Source of the DNA: Polyangiaceae bacterium
Lineage (GTDB): Bacteria > Myxococcota_A > Polyangia > Polyangiales > Polyangiaceae
Assembly (NCBI GenBank): GCA_025936115.1
Contig: JAICTZ010000009.1
Span: forward strand, 62,001-126,000
Direction of reading: 5' to 3'
Length of the DNA: 64,000 nt
The notes under the pieces were generated by a model. That model had not been told where the DNA came from. It saw only the letters and a list, made by a program, of their open reading frames with translations, and searched no databases. This document shows, piece after piece, positions 58,048-64,000 of this stretch (its first letter is position 1; the number at the start of each line of letters is the position of its first letter). The position numbers and the translations under genes were made by a program.

Positions 58048-59613
58048 TCACGTGTGGTAGCCGCGCTCGCCGTGGTCGGTGAGATCGAGCCCGGTCTCCT
58101 CGTCTTCTTGGCTCGGACGCAAGCCGACGACGGCCTTGACGATGTTGGCGAGTACGACGGTACCGACGATGCTGAGCACGAGCGTCAGTCCCATTGCCTT
58201 CAATTGCTCGAGCCACAGCGTGTGGCCCACTAGGTCTTTCAGGTTGGTATCGAGGTTCGGGTTCACCTCGGACGAGGCGAAAATACCCGTGATGAACGCG
58301 CCGAGCGTACCGCCCACGGCATGCACGCCGAAGGTGTCGAGCGCGTCGTCGTACCCGAGTGCGTTCTTCAGCTTCGTGCAAGCGAGGAACGGCACGACGC
58401 CGGCGAGCACACCGATGATGACGCTCGCCCCCGGCGAGACGAAGCCCGCGGCGGGCGTGATCACGACGAGCCCACCGACGATGCCCGAACAGAAGCCGAG
58501 CACCGTGGGCTTGCCACGCGTTATCCATTCGGTCGCGGCCCAAGCAAGTCCACCGACCGCGGCCGCGAGCGTGGTGCTCGTGAAGGCAGCAGCGGCGATC
58601 GCGTCCGCAGCGACGGCGCTGCCCGCGTTGAAGCCGTACCAGCCGACCCACAGCATGCCGGTACCGATCATCGTGAGCACCATGCTGTGAGGCGCAAAGT
58701 TCTCGGTACCGAAGCCCTTGCGCTTGCCGACGATGAGCGCGAGCACGATGGCCGACCAACCCGACGACATGTGCACGACCGTGCCACCCGCGAAGTCGAT
58801 GGCCTTGATACTCGCGTCCTTGTTCCAGACGCCGTTCATGAAGCCGTCGATGCCCCACACCATGTGCGCGAGGGGAAAGTAGACGACGACCATCCACAGC
58901 CCCAAAAACAGCATGATTGCCGAGTATTTGACGCGTTCTGCCACCGCACCCACGACGAGCGCCGGCGTGATGATCGCGAACATGAGCTGGTACATCGAGA
59001 ACACGTTTTGCGAAACCCACGGCGAATAGTCACCGTTCGGCTTCGAGTCGACGCCCGCGAGCAGCGCGAACTTCATGCTGCCGAGGAAGGGGCTGCCGTT
59101 CGCGAACGCCATGCTGTAGCCGAAGGCCCACCAGAGCACCGTGACGATGCCGGCGAGTCCGAGACACTGAGCCATGACGCTCAGCACGTTCTTCTGCCGC
59201 ACGAGACCGCCGTAAAAGAGCGCGAGGCCCGGCAGGGTCATGAAGAGCACGAGCGCCGCGCACACCATCATCCAGCCGTTGTGGCCGGGGCCGGGACCGG
59301 GCACCTTGGTCGTCTTTACGTCGGCGGGTGCGACGTTGTTCACGTAGTTTTCGAGATCGGTAACGCGCTTGGCGAGCTCAGCGGCATCGGGCACAGGAGC
59401 CGCGGCGGCAGCGGGAGCCGCAGCGGGAGCCGCGTCCGCGGCGGCAACCGGCGCTGCAGCGGGCACGGCTGGTGCAGCGACTGGTGGAGGAAGAAGAGGA
59501 GCCGAGAGCGCAGGAGCGGCGAGCGGCGGCGCCGAGCTCAGGGGCTGAGCCGCGACAAGCGTAGGTTCAAGCAATGAAAGAAACGTGAGCGCAGCCAACA
59601 TCCACTTGATCAT
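58048..59613 (-). CDS. amt: Ammonium transporter (Amt family) with Ala/Pro-rich N-terminal extension
   Basis: 521 residues from ATG 59613 (ATG 59640 is possible). A signal-like start (MIKWMLAALTFLSLLEPTLVAA) is followed by about 70 residues of Ala/Pro-rich linker and a short helical stretch, then the 11-TM Amt core. Core signatures: WMMVCAALVLFMTLPGLALFYGGLVRQKNVLSVM, FAGGTVVHMSSGWSAIVLALIVGKRKG and FGVHAVGGTLGAFITG; the two conserved pore His residues appear in the VVHMSS and FGVHAVG segments. Conducts ammonium into the cell. Nitrogen control by a GlnK protein is usual, but no glnK gene is adjacent. The Ala/Pro-rich extension is longer than in typical Amt proteins. Confidence 0.93.
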   Translation of the reverse strand: MIKWMLAALTFLSLLEPTLVAAQPLSSAPPLAAPALSAPLLPPPVAAPAVPAAAPVAAADAAPAAAPAAAAAPVPDAAELAKRVTDLENYVNNVAPADVKTTKVPGPGPGHNGWMMVCAALVLFMTLPGLALFYGGLVRQKNVLSVMAQCLGLAGIVTVLWWAFGYSMAFANGSPFLGSMKFALLAGVDSKPNGDYSPWVSQNVFSMYQLMFAIITPALVVGAVAERVKYSAIMLFLGLWMVVVYFPLAHMVWGIDGFMNGVWNKDASIKAIDFAGGTVVHMSSGWSAIVLALIVGKRKGFGTENFAPHSMVLTMIGTGMLWVGWYGFNAGSAVAADAIAAAAFTSTTLAAAVGGLAWAATEWITRGKPTVLGFCSGIVGGLVVITPAAGFVSPGASVIIGVLAGVVPFLACTKLKNALGYDDALDTFGVHAVGGTLGAFITGIFASSEVNPNLDTNLKDLVGHTLWLEQLKAMGLTLVLSIVGTVVLANIVKAVVGLRPSQEDEETGLDLTDHGERGYHT

Positions 59614-59795
59614 CGGGTGAATCTCCGCAATTCGGCCCACGGGACGGTTCCCATTTCAGCCGCCCAATCAGGCAAGATGCCCTAACCCCGGGCATGTTTC
59701 GCCCAGAAGTCTCAAATGTTTCGGCATTCTGTTTCTGATTTGCCAAGAAATTCTTATGTGGAACCTAGCTGGACCAAGCTTGTCGGTAGGTAGTC

Positions 59796-60224
59796 GTGGA
59801 GCTTCGAACAGAGATCGAGATCGCTGCGCCGCCTGAACGAGTCTTTCGAGTGCTCACCGACTTTTCCACCTACCATGAATGGAATCCATTCATCACGAGG
59901 GTGGCGGGCGCTCCGAACGTGGGGGCCGAGCTCAGCATCACGCTGAGTCCACCCGAGAGCGACGAGACGACGTTCCGACCCAAGGTGCTCGTTTACGACG
60001 AGCCACGCGAGCTTCGTTGGCTCGGCAGACTCTGGATCCCGGCGCTATTCGAAGGTGAGGAGTTCTTCCGCTGCGCGGCGGCGGAAGCTGGCGGGACGCG
60101 ATTTTCGCACGGCGTGAACCTCCGCGGGTTCATGTTGAAGTTCATGGGCGAGCGGCTGAAGCACGTCGCGCGCGGCTTCGTGTACATGAATCAGGCGCTC
60201 AAGCGCCGGGTCGAGCAGCGCTGA
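59796..60224 (+). CDS. SRPBCC domain protein (polyketide cyclase/START-like)
   Basis: 142 residues from GTG 59796. The START/SRPBCC pattern is ELRTEIEIAAPPERVFRVLTDFSTYHEWNPFITRVAGAPNVGAELSITLSPPE, VLVYDEPRELRWLGRLWIPALFEGEEFFRCAAAEAGGTRFSHGVNLRGFM and a C-terminal helix. This fold binds hydrophobic ligands; many family members are uncharacterised. A sterol or lipid-binding role is conceivable but not supported by location. The start is decided by the pattern beginning directly at the GTG. The upstream 59614-59795 region is AT-rich and divergent from the Amt gene. Confidence 0.85.
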   Translation: MELRTEIEIAAPPERVFRVLTDFSTYHEWNPFITRVAGAPNVGAELSITLSPPESDETTFRPKVLVYDEPRELRWLGRLWIPALFEGEEFFRCAAAEAGGTRFSHGVNLRGFMLKFMGERLKHVARGFVYMNQALKRRVEQR

Positions 60225-60237
60225 CCGGCCCGTGAAG

Positions 60238-61623
60238 TCAGCGGCGCACGAGGTCGGGCTCACGGCGCGTTTTGACGGCCGTGAGCGCGCGCTTCAAGAG
60301 ATCGCCCTCGCGCAGGCAGACGTAGCAGTCGTCGTGCTTGGTGGGACCGCAGCCGTTGCGCCGCAGCAGGCGCGTGATCGGCGCGAACGAGCGCTTGTCG
60401 CCGACATCGACGGCGCGCTCGAGGACCTTCGCGTTCGCCTCGCAGGTCTCGGCTTGTCGTAGATCGAGCGCGATCGCGAGCGCGGGTGACGCTTTGGGGC
60501 GCACGTCGCGGCCCATCAAGAGCGCCTGCGCGAGCTCGGTCGCCGTGCTGTGCTCGGGCGTGCTCGTCCAGACGTCGTAGAGCAAGTCCGCGCTGATGGG
60601 TCCGGGCAGCGCCGCCATCGCCGCGAGCGCGTCACGGCTCGTGTCGGGCTCCTGCGCCATGCGCCTGAGATCGGCGATCACCTTCGGATCCTTGGCGAGG
60701 CCCGGATCGGAAGCGAGACGCGCGCGGAGCTTGCTCACGCTCGAGAGCTCCTGGGCCACCTTGCCCGCGGCGAGGGCCAGCGCTTCTTCCGTGCCACGAT
60801 CTTCGGGGCGCTGGTGTTCGAGCACGCTGATCGCGTGTTCGTCGCCGCTGCGCGCGCGCTCGAGCACGGAACCGGAATTGGAAGCGGAGCTCGCGTCAGG
60901 CGTGCTCGCCGGGGGTGAGGAAGCCGCGGCGAGCCCTGCCGTGTCGGTGCTCGGGGCGGCAGGTGTCGCCGCGTGCTCCATTTTGCTGCCAGGGCCGAAG
61001 TAGCCCGCGAGTAGGGCCGCGACGAGTGCCGTCACGCCGAACGCCGGAAACAAGATGCCCCAGAGCGGCAGCACGGCGCCGCCGACGCGCACGCGATCCG
61101 CGAGTGCTCGTCCGAGCCTCGGTGGCCCCTCGAACTCGAAGCTGCCGGCCTGTAGCGGAGAAAATGAGGGCGAAAAGGACGCGCGGAGCGGAGGCGGCAG
61201 CGACGGAGGCGGCAGCGACGGAGGCGGCAGCGACGGCGAACGCACCGGCGCGTGAAATGGCGGCGACGACGACGCCGGTGGCTGCGAATCGACCATCGTG
61301 CGCTCGTCGAGCGGCGCAGGCTTGAGCTCGGGCACGGGCGGCAACGGTCGCGCCGGTTGATGCTGCGGCAGCGGCGGCGGCGGCGGGTAGGGCGGCGGCG
61401 GCGGCACCGGTGACGCGAGAGGTGCCGAGGTCACCTCCGTGCGCTCGTCGTAGTTCATCGCCGCGATGCGCGCTTGGATCTGATCGTCCACGCGCGTGAC
61501 GAGCTGCTCGCGTCCACCCTCGTCGTAACGGGGCAGTTGACGTTCCGTAATCGCCGGTTCCGACCAGCCTGAATCGACCACCGACGCGCGGGGATCGGGC
61601 GAGGCGGGCCGGCGTTCGGACAT
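60238..61623 (-). CDS. Hypothetical transmembrane protein with Pro-rich cytoplasmic region
   Basis: 461 residues. The N-terminal part contains the short motifs NYDERTEVTS and LDERTMVDSQ, possible Thr-phosphorylation sites for FHA-binding, then a long Pro/Ser-rich segment with three perfect SLPPP repeats. One TM (LPLWGILFPAFGVTALVAALLAGYFG) is followed by an extracytoplasmic helical region of about 200 residues (ERARSGDEHAISVLEHQRPEDRGTEEALALAAGKVAQELSS...) with HEAT-like repeats and Cys near the end (CEANAKVLERAV, NGCGPTKHDDCYVCLREG). No recognised family, but the layout of sites, Pro linker, TM and sensor resembles substrates of Hanks kinases. Not co-transcribed with convergent SRPBCC. Confidence 0.7.
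   Translation of the reverse strand: MSERRPASPDPRASVVDSGWSEPAITERQLPRYDEGGREQLVTRVDDQIQARIAAMNYDERTEVTSAPLASPVPPPPPYPPPPPLPQHQPARPLPPVPELKPAPLDERTMVDSQPPASSSPPFHAPVRSPSLPPPSLPPPSLPPPLRASFSPSFSPLQAGSFEFEGPPRLGRALADRVRVGGAVLPLWGILFPAFGVTALVAALLAGYFGPGSKMEHAATPAAPSTDTAGLAAASSPPASTPDASSASNSGSVLERARSGDEHAISVLEHQRPEDRGTEEALALAAGKVAQELSSVSKLRARLASDPGLAKDPKVIADLRRMAQEPDTSRDALAAMAALPGPISADLLYDVWTSTPEHSTATELAQALLMGRDVRPKASPALAIALDLRQAETCEANAKVLERAVDVGDKRSFAPITRLLRRNGCGPTKHDDCYVCLREGDLLKRALTAVKTRREPDLVRR
61190..61234. repeat. Three perfect 15-bp tandem repeats
   Basis: GGAGGCGGCAGCGAC three times, encoding SLPPP units in the membrane protein gene. Confidence 0.9.
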
Positions 61624-61696
61624 AGTCGCAGCGTAACACGCCGAGAGCGCGAGAGCGGCGGTCCGCTAGGGTCGAGTTGGGCCTTCTGGGAGGAAA

Positions 61697-61716
61697 GATC
61701 TGGTCTTCCAAGCTCG
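61697..61716 (+). promoter_or_regulatory. Fourth copy of the kinase-associated motif
   Basis: GATCTGGTCTTCCAAGCTCG differs from copy B (28472-28491) at one of 20 positions. It lies 74 bp upstream of the membrane protein with DERT motifs (start 61623), in the opposite orientation, and downstream of the thioesterase gene. Confidence 0.5.
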
Positions 61717-61748
61717 AGCGACTCGAGGCCAGCGCCGAACGATTCGGC

Positions 61749-61768
61749 ACGGAGCGTCTAGGCTCCGT
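61749..61768. terminator. Small hairpin after the thioesterase gene
   Basis: ACGGAGC-GTCTAG-GCTCCGT, 7-bp stem, 36 nt beyond the stop of the thioesterase gene on the minus strand. No T-run. Confidence 0.35.
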
Positions 61769-61804
61769 CGCCGGTTCTCACGCGGCGCATGGTCTCAGTC
61801 GAGT

Positions 61805-62389
61805 CTAGGACTTCGAACCGGCGACGCGTTCGCTCGGCGACGGGAGCGCCACGTTGCCTCCCTCGGCATGGCTTGGCGCGAGGGGCGTCGGACGCGGCCG
61901 CCCGTCGGCGCCGATGCGCGCCGGAATGTCGAGCTCGGGACCGAGCAGTACCGCCTCGGCTTCGGGCGGGATGCGCCGGGGGATGTGGTGCTGATCGACA
62001 CAGGCGAGCAGCGTGTGGCCTTCGGCGACGAGCTCTTCGTTCCCGTCGGCCCCGTTGGCGGCGACCTCACCCTCGACGGCACGCAGCAGCCGGTAGTCGA
62101 ACCGCACCTTGACGCGCGAGAGCTCGCTCAGACGCGTTTCGATACAAAGGAGCTCGTCGAAGCGGGCGGTACGGCGGTAGCGCACGTACGCCTCGACCAC
62201 GGGCAGATGAATCCCGAGCTCGGTCCAAGAATGGTAGTCGAGGCCCCGCCTGCGCATGTACTCGACGCGGCCGACCTCGAAGTAGCTGATGTAGGTGCCA
62301 TGATGGACTATTCCCATCAGGTCCGTCTCGCCGAAGCGGACGCGCACTCGGTACCTGGACGTGCAGTGCGCAGGAACGGCTTGCTTCAC
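61805..62389 (-). CDS. Hotdog-fold acyl-CoA thioesterase (YbgC/4HBT-like)
   Basis: 194 residues from GTG 62389; ATG 62473 would add 28 residues without similarity. The family pattern is YRVRVRFGETDLMGIVHHGTYISYFEVGRVEYMRRRGLDYHSW, with the catalytic Asp in GETDxMGxVHHGxY, and a second region ARFDELLCIETRLSELSRVKVRFDYRLLR. It should hydrolyse acyl-CoA thioesters in the cytoplasm. The C-terminal 40 residues are not part of the fold (IPARIGADGRPRPTPLAPSHAEGGN). The next gene upstream is the universal stress protein. Confidence 0.85.
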   Translation of the reverse strand: MKQAVPAHCTSRYRVRVRFGETDLMGIVHHGTYISYFEVGRVEYMRRRGLDYHSWTELGIHLPVVEAYVRYRRTARFDELLCIETRLSELSRVKVRFDYRLLRAVEGEVAANGADGNEELVAEGHTLLACVDQHHIPRRIPPEAEAVLLGPELDIPARIGADGRPRPTPLAPSHAEGGNVALPSPSERVAGSKS

Positions 62390-62487
62390 GAGAAGGCGCG
62401 AGAATAAGCGGCTCTCCGGCTCGCGAGCAAGCCCCTGATTTGGGGCGCAAACGGGCGCGTGGTCCAGCCCCACTGCCCGGCTCGACG

Positions 62488-62949
62488 TTACTCAGCTCCG
62501 CGGGCGCTCGGCGGGACCGTGAGCACCGGCACGGGCGAAAGTCGCACGAGCTTTTCGGCGACCGAGCCCATGAGCAAGTGCATGAGGCCCGTTCGCCCGT
62601 GAGTTCCGAGCACGACCAGGTCGTAGCCTCCCTTTTTCAGCTCTTCGACGAGCTTTGCCGTGGGATCGCCCGACAGGAGCTCGTGAGTGAGCTTCACGTC
62701 GCCGAGCTCGAGCGTCGCCAAAAAATCCTTCATGTCGTTCTCGGCGTTGCGCTGGATGAGGTCGGCGAGCGAGCAGTGGTCTTCACCCGGTCGCCGCACG
62801 AGCACCGCGTCCGACGCGTACGTCGGGCGATCCCAGACGTGCACGACGTGCAAAGTCGCGCCGACATTTTTTGCAAGCTCGGCGGCATAGCGCACGCTCG
62901 CTTTGGAGTGCTCGGAATAGTCGACCGGCACGAGGATAGACCGAAACAT
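62488..62949 (-). CDS. Universal stress protein (UspA family)
   Basis: 153 residues from ATG 62949, which has GGAGG seven bases upstream; an in-frame start at 63012 lacks it. FRSILVPVDYSEHSKASVRYAAELAKNVGATLHVVHV begins the Rossmann-like fold. The ATP-binding motif G-xx-G-x9-GS is complete: GTHGRTGLMHLLMGS, so this is of the nucleotide-binding subgroup. Stress-linked; the specific role is unknown. Cytoplasmic. Confidence 0.9.
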   Translation of the reverse strand: MFRSILVPVDYSEHSKASVRYAAELAKNVGATLHVVHVWDRPTYASDAVLVRRPGEDHCSLADLIQRNAENDMKDFLATLELGDVKLTHELLSGDPTAKLVEELKKGGYDLVVLGTHGRTGLMHLLMGSVAEKLVRLSPVPVLTVPPSARGAE

Positions 62950-63128
62950 CGTAGGACCTCCGCGCAAGGACCGCGCTCGTTCCGACTCTACCATTAGCCG
63001 CGTGTCGCACACAGTCGCCTACTTTCCCGCGCACGCGGCCGGGCGTGTGTGACGGGGCGCCCGCAGTTCGAGCCGACTGAGCTTATGCATGACTCCCTTT
63101 CCTAGCTCGGATAAAATCCCTCACTGCT

Positions 63129-63506
63129 TTGTCGAAGTCCGAGCCATTCGACCTCGAGCCGACCGTCGCGGGCGATGTCTCGGTCGTCGGCGGCCTCGCG
63201 CTCGGAGAGAAGCTGCCGACGCTCGAACAGGTGCGCGGGCCGGGAGCGCCGCGGAGGTTTCCCCTCGCCGCCGTCGAGACGGTCGTGGGGCGCGGCCAGC
63301 AAGCGCACGTGACGATCGAGAGCGCGCTCTTGTCGCGGCGCCACGTTCTGTTTCGGCGCCATGGCCCTGAGCTCAGTCTCGTCGATCTGGACAGCGCCAA
63401 CGGCGTGTTCCTCAACGGCGTGAAGGCGCACGCGGCGCTCCTGCACGAGGGCGACACGATTCAGGTGGGCGACGTCGTGTTCGTGCTGCACGAGGCGCCG
63501 GCGTGA
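63129..63506 (+). CDS. FHA domain protein
   Basis: 125 residues from a TTG at 63129; no clear Shine-Dalgarno and no alternative start near the domain. The FHA fold is complete: AVETVVGRGQQAHVTIESALLSRRHVLFRRH (GR, SRRH) and SLVDLDSANGVFLNG (N-G). It should bind a phosphothreonine peptide, linking the protein to one of the Hanks kinases. No other domain. It overlaps the metallo-beta-lactamase-fold gene by 4 nt (GTGA), so they are translated together and likely interact. Confidence 0.88.
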   Translation: MSKSEPFDLEPTVAGDVSVVGGLALGEKLPTLEQVRGPGAPRRFPLAAVETVVGRGQQAHVTIESALLSRRHVLFRRHGPELSLVDLDSANGVFLNGVKAHAALLHEGDTIQVGDVVFVLHEAPA

Positions 63507-64000
63507 GTGCGCCCATTTTCGTTCGCTTTTGGGGCACGCGCGGCTCGATCCCGACCCCGGGCCACAAGACGCGACGCTACGGCGGCAACACCTCGTGCGT
63601 CGAGATCCACAGCGCCGAGAGCGAGCTCGTGTGCGACGGCGGAACGGGCCTGCGCGAGCTCGGGCTCGAGCTCCTGCAGCGCAAGCAGCCTCCGCGTTCG
63701 ATGCACCTGTTTTTCAGTCACATGCACTGGGACCACATCCAAGGCTTCCCGTTCTTCGTGCCGGCTTACGCGCCCGAGAACGAGCTCACGGTTTACGACC
63801 CCGGTAGCGGTCGCGTGGAGGAGCTGCTTCAGGGCCAGATGCGCTCGGACTACTTTCCCGTGAACTTCAACGATCTCGGAGCGAAAATCCGTACGCGGCA
63901 CTTCGACGCTCAGGCCACGCGCGTCGACGACTTCGAGGTCCGCTGCTTCGAACAAGCGCATCCGGGTCGGAGTTTCGGCTACGCCTTCGAGCTCGGCGGC
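63503..64000 (+). CDS. Metallo-beta-lactamase-fold hydrolase (truncated by the window end)
   Basis: Begins at GTG 63503 and is open to base 64000, so only the first 166 residues are seen. APIFVRFWGTRGSIPTPGHKTRRYGGNTSCVEI is the start typical of cyclic-phosphodiesterase/PDE-like MBL proteins (the FWGTRGSIPTPG pattern). The metal-binding motif HMHWDH is present in FFSHMHWDHIQGFPFF. This is the MBL subgroup encoded beside FHA domains in myxobacteria. Probably hydrolyses a phosphodiester or related substrate in the cytoplasm; unproven. The 3' half is outside the window. Confidence 0.88.
   Translation, partial: MSAPIFVRFWGTRGSIPTPGHKTRRYGGNTSCVEIHSAESELVCDGGTGLRELGLELLQRKQPPRSMHLFFSHMHWDHIQGFPFFVPAYAPENELTVYDPGSGRVEELLQGQMRSDYFPVNFNDLGAKIRTRHFDAQATRVDDFEVRCFEQAHPGRSFGYAFELGG

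Noticed and set aside
59614..59795. Sigma-54 promoter before the ammonium transporter
   Set aside because: No GG-N10-GC element with correct spacing was found on the minus strand.
1..64000. tRNA, rRNA, CRISPR arrays, insertion sequences, prophage genes
   Set aside because: I looked for direct-repeat/spacer arrays, transposase motifs, terminal repeats and clover-leaf-like regions and saw none; a covariance-model search would be decisive.

Overview
The window is high-GC DNA. It is rich in Hanks-type protein kinases, FHA domains, PEGA/TPR periplasmic proteins, an MglA-like GTPase, proline/alanine-rich linkers and Cys-anchored lipoproteins with Gly/Ser/Thr repeats. Together these suggest a myxobacterium (Myxococcota, probably Polyangia-like). 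This is inferred from gene content; no rRNA or other taxonomic marker is present. I see no tRNA, rRNA, CRISPR array, transposase or prophage.

Layout. 1-1629: end of a beta-rich protein and a sulfotransferase. 1853-14184: the most notable region, a co-oriented sterol island. It encodes a geranylgeranyl-reductase-family flavoprotein, a squalene-epoxidase-like monooxygenase, squalene synthase, an oxidosqualene cyclase with cycloartenol-type diagnostic residues, a PhnD-type periplasmic binding protein (BstB-like), a helical cell-envelope protein (BstC-like), an NAD-dependent 3-beta-HSD/epimerase-family enzyme (SdmB-like), a Rieske oxygenase (SdmA-like) and an RND transporter (BstA-like). Synthesis, C-4 demethylation and envelope trafficking of sterols thus appear to be encoded together. 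14244-25312: FHA-GGDEF cyclase, DUF2127 membrane protein, small metabolic genes, lipoproteins, a PfkB kinase, a putative porin and a TPR-PEGA protein. 25368-31020: signalling block (Ser/Thr kinase overlapping an FHA/sigma-54 activator, a divergent kinase with a cyclic-nucleotide domain, an MglA-like GTPase). 31144-39449: surface polysaccharide block (flippase, four GT4 glycosyltransferases, one GT-C membrane enzyme). 39483-42811: DoxX, lipase maturation factor, 2-hydroxyacid dehydrogenase. 42866-50910: two pseudokinases, a small winged-helix-like protein, PEGA/TPR proteins and a LysM-DUF882 protein. 50950-64000: secreted hydrolase, aldehyde dehydrogenase, release factor RF3, GAF-PAS-PAS-GGDEF cyclase, ammonium transporter, SRPBCC protein, thioesterase, universal stress protein, FHA protein and a truncated metallo-beta-lactamase-fold protein.

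Regulation visible in the sequence: a near-perfect 27-bp inverted repeat sits between the divergent sigma-54 activator and the kinase with the cyclic-nucleotide domain, and two more copies of its core occur at about 49.65 kb and 61.70 kb. A cluster of GTAC-centred boxes lies near 31.1 kb. Two sigma-70-like promoters abut start codons, suggesting leaderless mRNAs. A 13-bp terminator-like hairpin has a stop codon in its loop. Long antisense reading frames throughout were treated as high-GC shadows.
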